Assembly: GCA_033439295.1 (NCBI GenBank)
Contig: JAVTLE010000007.1
Coordinates: 2,187,300 to 2,251,299, forward strand
Source of the DNA: Deuterostichococcus epilithicus
Taxonomy: Eukaryota > Chlorophyta > Trebouxiophyceae > Prasiolales > Stichococcaceae
DNA: 64,000 bases
Reading direction: 5' to 3'
Under the pieces are notes generated by a model. It did not search any database. It was not told where the DNA came from and was given only the letters and a program-made list of their open reading frames with translations. The position numbers were made by a program, and so were the translations under genes. Of this stretch, positions 1 through 12,300 are shown piece after piece. Each line of letters begins with the position of its first letter. Position 1 is the first letter of the stretch.

Positions 1-186
1 GTGTTTGTCGGCAGCGGATCTTGCGCGGCGCCGCTGCGACGGTGGCCGACCCTCTGCGCACGAGGACCTCCTCGGCAGTTGGGCAGTTTCGCTTGATGGT
101 GCCCATCCTGATGCACAAGACAACGAAGCCGCGTTGATGCCAGATCCTGTGCCAGGAAACCCCTGACATCTCCCCTTCTCCCGCAG
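1..186 (+). other. Intronic or upstream sequence of the DMAP1-like gene
   Basis: I see no convincing coding exon here. The stretch ends in a pyrimidine-rich tract and a CCCGCAG acceptor directly before the first exon I can support. The 5' exons of the gene probably lie before the window. Short open frames here end quickly and have no recognisable content. Confidence 0.5.
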
Positions 187-3100
187 GGTCTGGCGGAGAA
201 GCGCAAGCAGAAGGGCCCGGTCACCTGGCAGTGCCGCACCTTCGCCAACCAGGCGCGGGGCGACGGGCTGCGGCTGCGGCACTGGGTCAAGTGCGCCAAG
301 GACGCGCAGGGGCGTGTGCGCGAGGTGCAAGAGGGCGACTACCCCTTCGCCAAGTGCAACAAGAAGGTGAGCGGCATCGTGTCTCCATCCGCTCCTGTTC
401 TGGTCTTCCTCGAGCGCTGCGACCTCCAGTGGCGGAGCCGCCAGCGACACGCAAGGTGCAGCAGGGCAACCGCCGCTTTGCCGAGTGCAACGAGCAGGCG
501 CGACTGCAGCCGAGACTTCAGAAACAATGAGACGGACGCAGTGCTGCAAGTCGACGAGGACATGTGTCGGAATATGAATTTTGAATGGTATCAGTACACC
601 TGTTTCTGCACAACTTACATCATCAACCGGTCTATCAAACCTTTCACGTTACCTTGTCACAGCCAGAGGCACAGACTCTTTACGCCTGTACATCTAAACG
701 CTCCAAATATCCAGACCGCTTACTGCTTGCCGTTTACCGCAGACGACCGGCACCGCGAAGAGCAGTGGCGCAACGTTGAGGAGTCCACGCCATGCTGGGT
801 CAGTGTGTTTGGAAGCTGCGGCATGAGGCAGTTTCCCTGGCTGCCCCGCAGACGATGGTGTACCGCTACGACGAGGAGGAGTGGCGGAACCTGGTGCCGC
901 AGGACCCTGCCTGGAGCCGCGCAGAGACGGACTACCTGCTGGACGTCTGCGCCCTCTACCAGCTGCGCTTCCTCGTCATCGCTGACCGCTACAAGGTGCG
1001 GCTGCTGCTGGCGTTCCATCTCTCCATCGGTCCTTTGTTGTCCCCAGCAGCGGCGATGCCGCACGAGCGGCTCTGCACGCAGCACCCTGCGGTGGGGCGG
1101 GTCTGTTCCTCGCGGCCGGCGCGCCGCAATGCTGGTATGCAGACGCAGTCCACCTCCCCGCGCCGCAGGTCAAGGAGCGTTTGCTGAACGCGCCATGCGT
1201 GATGTCTGGTCATATCACCGTCTTGTGATCTTGTGGTTCCATCCGTGCAGTACGAGGGCGGCCCGCCGCGCAGCCTGGAGGAGCTGAAGGGGCGCTACTA
1301 CGGGGTGGCCCGCGCCCTCATGGTCGGCCGCGCCGGCGGGGAGCACTTCATCGCCAACGAGGCCCTGGTCAAGCACCCCTTCTCCGCCGCCCACGAGCAG
1401 TGCGCCACTACCCGCTTTCGCCAGCATCCGCTGCCTCTGCCTGCATGTCAGGCGCTGCACACGTATTGGAATTCTGGGCAAGAGCGCCCGCCCAGCACGC
1501 CCGCTTGCAGACGCCCCTCTGCGGTGCTGCCCTGGGGCCCGGCCGCCTTCGTAAAACCCCGCGCCCGTGGGGCGCGCACAAGTGGTTCCCTGGCCAGGTT
1601 CCAAGCCCCCACTTGAGCGACACTCCCCGCGGGGAGCGCAAGGTTGCACTCGATACGGTACTGTCGCAGGGGCGCCGCGACGGGGCGGCCTAGGACCCGT
1701 GCGGTCCTTCAGATCCCAACTCCGCAACCCTGAGGAACGTGCCAGTTGCCAATGTGCAACTCCCGATACTGTGTGCCCGTCCGGAGGTGTGCAAGGTGGC
1801 ACTGAGGGCGGGACATGGCTGTGATGGCGAGGCGGCTGAGGACGCGCGCTCCCGATCCCAACAAACCCGAACTACACGCCACACATTGCAAACCTTCAAT
1901 GTTGGGTGCCCTCAGGAAGCGCAAGGCGGCGCTGGAGGCGCTGCTGGCGAGGGGCCGCAGCGACGAGGCGGCTGAGGACGCAGTGCTGGAGCAGGCCAGG
2001 GCCATCGAGACCAGGCGCAAGGCGGAGGCGTCCGCGCGGCGCCAGCCGCCCGCGGGTGCGGCAAAACTGGCGGTGCTTTTGAAGCAACACTGCAAGCGCG
2101 AAGCAAGACTGCGAGTCAGAGTGCTGCGCCTCTCCCTTGGGCCACGGCTCGTGTCTGACGCTGGTGTCGCGATGACGGATGTCGCCCGTCCCCGTCAGCA
2201 AGGCGCACCAGCCGGCCTCGCTGCCGGAGCGAGGTCGCGGGCGGGCGGCGCGCACGAGCCGATGCCTGATGCACTGCGCTGAGCGTGCAGCCTCTCGAGA
2301 AAAATTCCACCTGCAGCTGTGGGAAGCAATCCCAGCCGCTGGCAGGCAGCTCCCCACTGGCGCTCTCCCGAGCCCGGTTTGCTGACCTCCAGCTTCAAGC
2401 CCTAAACTCGAAACCCTTTCGCCGCGCAGCGCCGCCGCTGGACTTCGTGGCCACCAGCGAGTTTGCGGACGACGCCGGGCCGGGCGTGTCGTCGCTGTTC
2501 GACGCGGACGTGGCGCCGACGCGGCCGCCGCCGGGCGTCTACGCGCGCGGCAAGCACACGGAGGCTGCCGCGGCGGAGCAGCTGTCGCGCATCGCCGGGC
2601 CGCCCAGGTGCGCAGCGCCGGCCCTCGACCCGGCTCCGGGCCGGGGCCAGGGGCCCAGGGGCGAGCGCGATTGCTTCGCAAAGTCGCCCCTGCAGGGCCA
2701 CCGCATGGGTGGGCATGCGCCTCGAGGGCTGTGCCCTCGCTGCAGAGCTGCAGGGAGGAACATGTAGCCGTTTCTGATCGTGCAGGACGCGTTGCTGCCG
2801 TGAGGGGTGTCCAATCTTGGCTGGAATCGGCTGCGCAAGCACCCCTTATCGTCCTGGTGGCCGGCGGTTGAAGGCAGATGCAGCTCCCCCTTGGTTTCCC
2901 CGCGTGCCACAAGACGCCGTTGTCAACTGGTCAAACAGGGCGGCTTGACCGGCGGGCCGTCTGTGCCGGCGCGGGCACCGGAGCGCAGAGCAGGAGCTTC
3001 TCACCTTGGCGCCGCACCATCCACCTATGAGAGGTCTGCACTCTGCAGGATCCACAAGCACTGCGACAGAGTGCTGACGGTCGTTGCAATCCGGGCGCAG

Positions 3101-4311
3101 GCACCAGACCGCTGTGGAGGAGCTGCTGACCAAGGCGGGGCTGGCGGCGCCGCCGCGCATGCCCACCCGCGCCATCTGCGGCGCCTGGCTCGCCGCCCGC
3201 GCCGGTGCGCGCTACCCCCTGCCTGCAGCCACACGCCCTGGTTGCTGGGTCCACGATCGTGCCCGTCGTGTTCCAGGCATAGAGATGCAGGCGAAATTCG
3301 GAACATGCGTGCGGGTATCGATGGCTGCAAGCAGCCGGGGTGTGCAGCATGCCTGCTGCCGGTGCTGCAATGTGTGGCCACCTGCAGGCGGCACATTGCG
3401 GCCACGCCATTGCAACGCATGGCAATGCGTCTGACCGATGGCCACACCCCGGTCATTACTGAACTGACAACGTTCCCTCCGTTGCTTTGCACCAGAGGCC
3501 ATCCGGTCGAGCGAGCACAGGCGTGGCGGCAGCGTCGCGCCCGGCGCAGGGGCGGCGCCTGCGGCGGCGCCTGCGGAGCCTGTGCCTGCAGGCACCCCAG
3601 CCCAGCCGGGCGCTCTTCCTCCTGCCGCAATGGGTAGCTTGCCGCGCCCGTGTGCTGCACCGTGTGCCTCGAACCCATGCATTGCAGCCACACCAACGAT
3701 ACTGATCGGCTTCATGACGGTGGCAGATGTACAGGTATCCCTTCTGCCTGCACCATGCATGGCTCCTGGCTCGCAGCATTGGGCATATGCGCACAGCCTC
3801 GATCCTTCGAGCATCGAAACAGTCCCAGCCTAGCTGTCGAGAGCCAATTGTCGCATCTGACCGCACAGGCGCGGCGCCGGCGGAGGCTGCAATGCCGGCG
3901 GCGGCGCCACTGCTGTCCGCCGGCTCGGGGGCCACGCCGGAGGGCGAGACGCCTGTGCGCACCAAGCGCAGCCATAAGGGCAAGGTGAGGATGAGCATGA
4001 GCAGGAGCATTTTCCCCTGCGGACGAGGAACCTGAAGGGACAGCTTCGTGTGTGCTTGCTGCGGTGGCGCCGCACAAGCACAGACCGGTCCTGGCAGTGG
4101 GCAAGCCTGATCAGCAGCAGCAGCAGCAGCAGCAGCAGCAATGACATCAACTGTGACCATACTGGTTTGTCATGTTCAGCTGGTACTGGATTGCATGCTG
4201 ACGTCGTCGCATGGACTGCAGGCTCCGCAGCGGTATGAAGACAGTATGTCGGGATCGGCGCCGCGCACAGAGAAGCGGCCGCGCACCGCCAAGAAATTTG
4301 CCGACGAGTGA
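187..4311 (+). CDS. DMAP1: DMAP1/SWC4-like subunit of SWR1/NuA4 chromatin complexes, 5' truncated
   Basis: Nine exons: 187-366, 852-995, 1251-1399, 1916-2055, 2430-2607, 3101-3204, 3496-3633, 3869-3984, 4222-4311. Together they give 412 codons plus TGA, and all phases match. The first exons match the DMAP1/SWC4 SANT-like region: VTWQCRTFANQARGDGL, then GDYPFAKCNKK, then a DPAWSRAETDYLLDVC segment followed by LRFLVIADRYK. The next exon (SLEELKGRYYGVARAL) is the usual continuation, followed by a charged helical stretch and a conserved AVEELLTKAGL segment. The C-terminus is basic (EKRPRTAKK) and could be a nuclear localisation signal. In the family this protein helps H2A.Z exchange and histone acetylation complexes bind chromatin. 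The N-terminus lies outside the window. The late exons are low in complexity, so their boundaries rest mainly on phase. Confidence 0.9.
4112..4140 (+). repeat. (CAG)n microsatellite in the last intron of the DMAP1-like gene
   Basis: About ten uninterrupted CAG/AGC triplets lie between exons 8 (ends 3984) and 9 (starts 4222). They are intronic in the model given, so they are not translated. Confidence 0.9.
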
Positions 4312-4379
4312 CAGGCGGCGGCTCGTTTATGTTCGAGATCGGCGCTGCTCTGGGCTGTGCTGGGCTTACAGATGGTACC

Positions 4380-4384
4380 TGTAA
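4380..4384 (+). terminator. TGTAA polyadenylation signal of the DMAP1-like gene
   Basis: The chlorophyte-type TGTAA pentamer lies 69 bases after the stop codon at 4309-4311, on the coding strand. Confidence 0.5.
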
Positions 4385-4876
4385 GACTTGCATCGTGGTC
4401 TTCGTCTGGTGCTGAGTAGCAGACGAGGATGTAGACTTGGTGGCAGGAAGCTGTTTGGTGTGTTCGACAGGCGTTGAAAATATTCTCTGCCGGCCAGAAG
4501 CCTATTATATCTTGATACAGCATGCAAACGAATCATGTGCATCTCAGCGCCTCCTGGCAACGTCGCTGCGCATGTTTGCGAGCAGTCGGTAGCCCGATGC
4601 TCGCCCGGCTCCGACCCTACCGACGGCCGCTTTGTACGCAAGAAAGGCAGAATGCTGATGCCTTAAGCCCTTGGAAAGTGTTCCACACACGTTACCACCA
4701 GAACCAGGCAGCATCTTGCGCATTTGCACGAAGAACCTCTGGCAGCCCAACCGGTCCAGACTGCTTTCCTGCCAGGACCGCCTCGTCGCACCGAAGACGC
4801 AGAACCATCAACAGCAGGCCATGCGCTGCGACCGGCTCGGCAGACCAGGTAGCAGCGCAGTCAGAGGAGGTGCGCA

Positions 4877-7800
4877 ATGCCGAGGCGCCTGCGCCTGCTG
4901 AAACGCATCAACTGCCAGCACATGTATTCCATGGCGCGCACGCACATTTCAACCCTACAAAAACGGGCTTCAACCTCTACGTCCCAGGATGACAGTCCCG
5001 TGGCGCCGCGCTTTGTGACGGCTCTGCTGCTGGCATGGGCCGCCAGTCGCGGGCGCTCGCTGTTTGCAGCGCGCTGCCTGGTGGCGACGGCGCTCGAGCT
5101 GTACTCCCGCGGCGCCACGGCAGACGACGTGCAGATGGCCCTGTCGTTTGCGGGTGAGGCATTCGAACACGGTGCATTACATGACGCCACACACATGCGC
5201 CCTGGCCGGCCTTCCGCCACTCCTCTGTAGGCATAAATGCCCGCTCACAGTGAGCGGCAACAGATCGCCCCAAGTTGCTCTTTCGTGGCGTCCTCTCAAC
5301 GCGGAGCTTCTCAAGGGACTTTGCCTGCAACAGTACATGCATCTCAGCTACGATCCCTCGGCAATGATCAATGCAAGGCAGACTTTGCATGCAGGCCTGC
5401 AGTCGAGTGGTGCGCGGCTCGCGGACGACGAGCGCAACGTCCTCACCTCCTGGGCGGCGCTCGTCTTCCTGACGGCAGAGGAGGTGGGCTGCCCCGCTGG
5501 CGGCCGCAGCAGCACACTGTCAGAGCAGGCAGATGCGTACGCCGCCCCCGACGCCAGCAGCAGCAGCGGCGGCAGCGGCGGCAGCTCGCCGGTCGACAGC
5601 ACTGCCGTCGGCGGCGGCGGCGGCGGCGGCAGCGCCATGTCGCTGGGCATGCGTCGATTCGTGAAGCAGGCGGCGGCGCAGTTTGCGGGCGGCACTCGCC
5701 TGGCCGACCTCATGGAGCTCCAGGTGGACAACAACTGACGCACATCTGATCGACTCTTGACTCATTCAAGCATCGTCCAAAGACCTGCAGGAGTCGCAGG
5801 TGCCAGCTCGGCTCCTGGCACGGACCGATGACTGCCCTGCAGGTGCAGCGAAAGACTTTGCAATCTTGTCACAATGAGCCACCATGAAGTGGTGCAGCCA
5901 GCTTATGCAGTCGATGCGCGAGGCAGGAGGCCGTACTGAATCTTGCAAGAAGCTGCCCATGCCTGACGAACTGGCACTCAAGCGCACAGCGCACTGGCGT
6001 ATCGAGCCAGGCCCCGCCACCGAGTTGCAGGTATGGGGGTTCGGCACATGCAGGTTTCCGAATCCCCCCCTTTGAAACATGTCTCTCGTGGACTGGCCGT
6101 GCAGGCGTCTGGCGGCGACGGGGCCAAGATCCCGCCGTCGGTGCGCCTCCTGCAGCAAAACACGCGCCTCATCATCCTGACGCTCGAGGCAAGTCCACGC
6201 GCATGCCGTCTCAATGACGCCAGCCGGTGAACCTGTCCTGCCGCCTTTCATCTGTCCCCAACACCATGCAGTCGGCAGGTGGCGCTGCCACAGCGACCCC
6301 CGGTGCCACGCACATCATGGTGCATGACATCGCACCGTCTTGGTTTCAGCTGCTGGAGGACTGTGGGACAGCGCTGCAGCTGCCCAAGCCGCCGCCGGCA
6401 GCGCAGCAGCAGCCGCACGCCAGCAGCGGCAGCGGGAGCGGCGGCGGCCCGCCGCAGCCAGAGGCGGGCGGCCNCTCCTCCCAGGCCAGTGCGCCGCAGC
6501 AGAAAGGCCAGCAGCTCGGGCGGCCAGAGCAGCAGCAACCACGGCAGCAGTCCGCGGCGCAGGGCAGCAGCCCGGACGCAGCACCAGACAGCAGGCAGCG
6601 GCGGCAGCAGCCGGGGGCAGCGGCAGCCGGCCGGCCAAAGGCCGCGGGCAGCCCAGCAGCGATGCCCGCATCGCCAGGGGCGCGGGCTTTGGCGGCAGCG
6701 GGACCGGCAGCGGGGGTGGGCGCGCCGGTGCCGACGCAGCCTGGAGGCGGNCGCATCGACCCGNTGGGGTATGTCGCGGCATTCCCGCCGGCGGGCGGGC
6801 CGCCGCCGGGGGTGCGGCCGTGTGCTGTGCGGCTGCTGATCGCCTACATGGGGGCGATGCTGGGGGCGCGCGCCTCCGCGGCCGCCTTCGTCGAGGAGGC
6901 CGCCGCCTGCTACAGGTGGGCGCCGCACGCACGTGCACTATATGGAATCCCCACACTCTGTGTTTCCCAGGCCGTGTTGGTGCACGCCATGCCCGTCTAC
7001 ACATCACCGCCCAATGCGTGCACGGTCGGGAAGCATTTGCAACCACATCGAGCAGTTGCGTTGCTTCAGTGCGGATGACGCCTGACTGCTGCCCCTCCCC
7101 GCGCAGGCGCGGCTTCACCGCCGGGCAGCTGTACTCCGAGCTGGCGTATGAGGAGTTCGAGCAGCAGGGCGGCATGCTGGCGGTCGCGCTGCCCAGCTCG
7201 CCGGCGGCGCCCAGCGTCACCGCCGAGATCTTCAGCCGGTGCGATCCGGGTGTTGAGTTGCGAGCCCGAGGCTGTGCGCAAGAAACGTAACTGCCTGGCA
7301 ATAGCCAGAATCAGAACTCCAATGCCACTGCTGCGGACGGCCGCCTGTTGCACCCTGCTGCATCGGATGTTTCCTGTGCAGCCGGCGCGACTGCAGCCTG
7401 CCGTACGCATCTTTTTGCCCAGGTGGAGCAGGCGACATGCATTCTACGTGTGCAGCCTGCACACACCACGTACGGGCGCTGCCGCACAACAACAAGTTTT
7501 GACCACTTAAACATGACTCATTCGCAGGTGGCTGTCCAGTGTGTACATGACGCTCGCGCAGCTGGGTGTGCCCCGACCGGCGCTGGACGCGGCCGACGGC
7601 TGGGCGTGGGCCGGCGCCGGCGGCGGCCGCACGCTGGAGGCGCACGCCATCGCGGACTTCGTGACCAACACGCTGCGCAGCTCGCCGCCGGGGCTGCCCG
7701 GCGGTGCGGCGCTGCAGGACTCGCCGGTACCTTTTTTGGAGCTGGAAAACTCCCTGGCCCCGATGCTGCAGCAGGTTCCCTCCGCACTGTCGCAGCCCTA

Positions 7801-8427
7801 TGTAGGGCCACGGCGACTTCTGTCGCCGGGTCCAGGGGCCTGGCTGCAATTCGCAGTTGAGCCGGGCGGCCCCGTCTGCTGGCCAGCCGCACCCCATCCT
7901 GGTGCCCTGTCAGGCGCCAGCACCTGGACTGTGTGCCTCTCCTGGCACCGCAGGCGCTGCAGCAGCTGCGAGCGCACGCTGCGTCGGCGCCGGACGCGCC
8001 GCAGCAGCAGCGGCAGCGGCAGCGGCGGGGCGCTCCGGCGGACTTTTCCATGGTGCGCGTGGAGGACCCGTCGCTGGCGGCCACCTCGGCCTCCGTCGTG
8101 GCCCTGGGCCAGCAGATCGACCTCATCAACTTCGCGGCGGCGCACGCCGATGCGGCGGGCCTGGTGCCGGCGTCGGCCNGGCGAGAACGGATCGCGTGGG
8201 CGCCGCCCTCGGAGCAGCAGCTGGCGGACCGCGAGCGGCGGCGGGCGGGCCGGGAGGCGGGCGCGGGCTCTGAGGGGGAGCCTGCTGACGGCGAGGAGGG
8301 CGCGGCGGCGGAGCGGCAGCGGCGGCGTGATGCGGGGGGCAGGGCGGAGGAGGCCAGCGGCGGGCGGCGGGATCGGCAGGGCGTGCCGTGCCCCTGGCCC
8401 CGTCGCGTGAACCGGCGGGTGGTGTAG
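4877..8427 (+). CDS. Unrecognised 816-residue protein
   Basis: Exons: 4877-5153, 5251-5723, 5911-6030, 6105-6188, 6272-6915, 7107-7238, 7528-7774, 7954-8427. They sum to 816 codons plus TAG with consistent phases. I do not recognise the family. Ordered, helix-like parts are FVTALLLAWAASRGRSLFAA in exon 1, LKGLCLQQYMHLSYDPSAM in exon 2, RPCAVRLLIAYMGAMLG in exon 5, and LGQQIDLINFAAAHADAAG in exon 8. They are separated by Ser/Gly and Gln/Ala/Pro low-complexity stretches, and the C-terminal 80 residues are highly charged. The start codon and the first splice junction are uncertain; an acceptor near 5276 would also keep the frame. Intron 4 (6189-6271) uses a GC donor. Four single N bases fall in exons 5 and 8. 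It could be two adjacent genes, but the open phases across every junction argue for one. Confidence 0.65.
6189..6271 (+). other. GC-AG intron
   Basis: The exon ends CTCGAG and is followed by GCAAGT, a perfect donor consensus except for C at +2. The acceptor is CCATGCAG. Both flanking exons are in phase 0 and no GT donor nearby keeps the frame. Confidence 0.7.
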
Positions 8428-9305
8428 ACGGCAACACGGGATGCTGTGCGTGCCACGGTGGCGGCGCGCTCATGGTGTGTGCCGGGTGGCTGGGCGGGAC
8501 GCAGCAGGCCGGGGCGTGGAGCTGCTGCCTGCAGACACTGGCCACCGAACGTTGCGTTGGTCCGTGTGTGATGTGCGTTCAGGTCGGCGCTGCTATCCCT
8601 TGCGCTGCGTGGCTGCAGCACTCCCGCGTGTCACGCCAGCGAGGGTGCGGGTTGCGAGGGTGCGCTGACGAGAGCTGATGCAGAGTCAGAGGGTTCCCGG
8701 TTGTCAGGAGGCATCCGAGAGGAATTCACACTGCGGTTTTGCAGGGCGCAAGGGTCCGGTGGCGGTTAACGAATTTGCAGCGTTGTATATACACCTGCCA
8801 CACCTTCAAGGAACCCTCTAAACTATTGATCATCAGAAGAGTGTCCATGAAAAGAACGAAGTGGCACTGTTCACGAAAAAGAGGCCGCTGCCCGATGGCT
8901 ACCTTAATGCAGCTACTGCTGCCTGCCTGCATCCCATGCGTGTTGCGGTAGGATTTAATCCCCAAAGAGCAATGCTGCAACGATGTGATGCTGATTGCGA
9001 GGTCATGCACACTCATGGAGAAACGACCAATGCTGGAAGGTGCCATGCTGACGGCGCAGGCGCCAGAGGGAGCAGGGCTAGCTCCAAGCAAGCAAGCGCC
9101 ACCCCCCCAAGCCACCTGGGCCCCATCTCAAAACTTGCTCGATCCAGGAGCCAATTCCTGGACGGCGTATATCTGCCATGTCGTAATCCTGTACCCCCCG
9201 CTGTACCTACTCATGCTGCCATTCCCTTGTACTACTGCTTCCCCATGGGCATCGTCGGGCCGGCTGCCCTGGAGGTCTAAGGTCTGAAGTGTTCGCTACT
9301 TGCCC
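8428..9305. other. Intergenic region between converging genes
   Basis: This separates the 3' end of the 816-residue gene (+) from the 3' end of the first GH5 gene (-). I see no splice-supported exon, RNA gene or clear TGTAA signal here. The open frames are short and unlike known proteins. It probably holds the two 3' untranslated regions. Confidence 0.5.
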
Positions 9306-12300
9306 CTATAGCCGGTTGTCGATGGGGGCAATGTACCACGGCTTCAGGCTCATTCCTCGCAGGAAGCGGACCTTTGGCCACACGATGGTGACCCAGTCGT
9401 CATCCACCTACGGCGCACGACGCGGCCAATGTGTACACATGGACAGTTGGCGAACTATAGCACATAGGCAGCAAATTCTGCAAAACCAATGCTGTCGTCC
9501 GCATAAGAGGCATGTAGAAACGCTGCGGCAACCCTCCCTGAAAGCTTTCCTCCAGGAAAGGCTGTCAACCGCCGACTGGGAGGGGGTGTTGGGAGGGGGG
9601 TTCCCTGGCACCCGTAGTGTCAAGGGGGCCGCACCATGCCGCCGGTGTCGGCGGAGTTGGCGTTCCAGGACCACCAGAACCAGCTGCGGATCTTGTGGTG
9701 CTTCTTGTCCTTTGCATCGCCGGAATTCATCATGTAGTTGCGAATCCCCTTGATGCTCTGCAGGCACGGAAAGTGATGAGCTGTGAGTCGCTTGCCGGGC
9801 CAGCGGGTGCCTGCGGTGCTGTGCCAAGTCCGGTGCACTTGCGGCCATTGCCGCGACTAGCGTGCACACAGGACATGATGGCATGAGAGACAAGGCGACA
9901 GCAACACTTGTTAATCTTTGCCTCTGTAAGCATGTATGGCAATGCTCACAAGCACTTTTGAAGGCTGCACATATGGTAATTCTGATTCAAGATCCTTGCA
10001 ATGAAAGGAGATGCTGGTACTATACCGCCATCTCCTGCGGCATGCAGCCGCGAGTTGCGCAGCCGTTGCGGGGGTCGTCCAGGTAGGATCCAAACTCGCC
10101 CAGGACGATGGGGAAGACCTTTGTGTCGCCATTGTACTTGTAACCCTGTGGAAGTTTGAGGTTGCCGTGCTCACGAATGGGGGTTTGTCTTGCAGGTGTC
10201 GCATACAGAAGCGGCGCCGTGCCGCAGGTGCTGCTGAGTTGTACCAAACACTGCAAGGATCCTGAGGCAGCAGCACAGCAGCCGTGTGCACGACTGTTGC
10301 TGCTCAGACAGTAACGGCAGTTGTAAATCCTGGACGCAGAAAGGGCGCAGCGCAGCGCACAATGCGGTTGTAGCGGCCGAATGACCGGTTGAGACGCTGG
10401 TACAGGCCTTGTCCGCTGGTGGCAGTGCGGGCAAATGTGATCGAGGGTGGGTAGACGTGAGGCGAGAGGATGACGTTGTTCCTGCGACGAAGCAACACAA
10501 CTCATTCTAGATACTCGGACTATCTTCCAGCATTGCCGCACCAATATTATATACGGAGACAACAATCCATTTTCTGCATGGCTTCCAATCACTCGGGGGT
10601 TGTAGGCCGTGCCCCCAGTGTGCTCTTCCGACGCGGTTAAGATACTCAGCACGCTGCTGAGCGAGGCTTCCGTGTGGTCAATGCAGGGCTCTAGGGCTCA
10701 CCGGTAGGGCGCTTTGAGGACCTGACGGAAGAAGGGGTTTGGGTCAGAGCCGGGCGCGACGCGGTTCAGGGCGGACACGGACAGCGCGTCGGTGGCCATG
10801 CCGTCGCCCCAGTTGGAGCCCAATAACCCCTGGCTGCATCCCTCCACCATGTAGAGAGCGTCTGCAGGGTTGGCACCAGGCACGACAGTGAGCAGGGGCG
10901 GCGACAGCGGGTGACGGGATGCGACTGCGTCCCGTTCCTGCTGTGCTGCCGTCACCGCTGTCGTGTGCAACAGGCCACCCGGTGCCGTCTCTGTGCCGGG
11001 GCGCAGTTGCATCAACGGACGGTGCGCATATTGGCGCGGCTTCGAGCAGCCTAGCCACGTGCTGGCGTCCAGCGCGACGGCACGAGCAGCATACAGATGC
11101 AACAACCAAAGACGAGCATGCACATGCGGCAGCTTCCGGCGCACTGGGGTTGATCTTGTGGCCGATCTCCATGATCTGGTTGTACAGGTCGCCGACGCCG
11201 GGGCAGGTGCCGCCGGGGCAGGAGGAGCTGGAGTAGGCCTGCCACCGCAGGTTGCGCGCGTCCTGAATGAGATTGCTGGTTTAGGTCATCATTCGCCAGA
11301 GTTGTCATGATGCTGACCTGGCCCACTCATATGACCGACTGCTCATGGTACGAAAGGCTTGTGTTGTCACGAGGATGAAGGTCAGCTCCAATACGAAGAA
11401 GAGGGATATAAGTGAGTTGGCCTCAGCCTCCAGCTAACCGGCTCGTTGAGGATGTCGAATATGGTGTAGGACCGCGCCCACTCGTCGGCGTTGATGCGCT
11501 GCATGATGTCCGTCCAGCCCTGCGGCGCGGCGCACCAGCCCGGATGACACATCGAGTCCATGCAAAGGGGCCATCACGAACTGCGGGGCCCTCATGCCGA
11601 GAGGACAGCCCAGATCCGTCGTCTGAGACGAGCGTTGCACTCGCAGGAGAAGGACATGTGTTAGCAGGCCAGTCGTGCAGTGAATGAGAGGCAGCGCGCG
11701 GCAGCCACACCTGGACCCAGAAGCCAGGGTCCGTGATGACGGTGTCGTCCGTGTTCGAGTGGTTGTCTGCAGGACAGCACCATGCTTTTGCTCAGCTCGT
11801 GCAGGGCTTCGTTGGCGTAAGAAAGCCAGGAACCGTCATGAACCAACAGCGCCGGCAGCGATGAAATGGATATGCAACAATGCCACCCCCTGGTTCGAAG
11901 GAGGAGCGACGAGACGACAAGACAACAGAGCCCCTTTGCGAAGGGCTGCTCACCTATCACCACCGTGAAGCCGTTTCGAGTCAGAAACCGTACCTGCGGC
12001 AGCAAGACGCTCAGGGTTCAAGCTACCATGGTGGGGCCTGCCAAGATATCACTGAGTGTGTATCTGCAGAATGCGACAGACACACGGCAGCACAGCATCA
12101 CAGACTTCGTGAATGACCAGCACGCAGAGTAGCGGGCACAAGGCAGGTCCAGATGCAGCAGCCTGGAAGTGTGGCGGCGTGCAATTGCACTGGCACTATC
12201 ACAAGGCCGAGAGTGCACACCGCCCAGATGAAGCGTTCCAGGGCGCGGGATGGGTTGGGGTAGTATGCGTTGCAGGTGCCGCGGGTGCCCACGCCAAAGG

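Noticed and set aside
316-1287. 323-codon plus-strand open frame at the start of the window
   Set aside because: It runs through two introns of the DMAP1-like gene. Only its first part (to 366) is coding, and the rest has no homology-like content.
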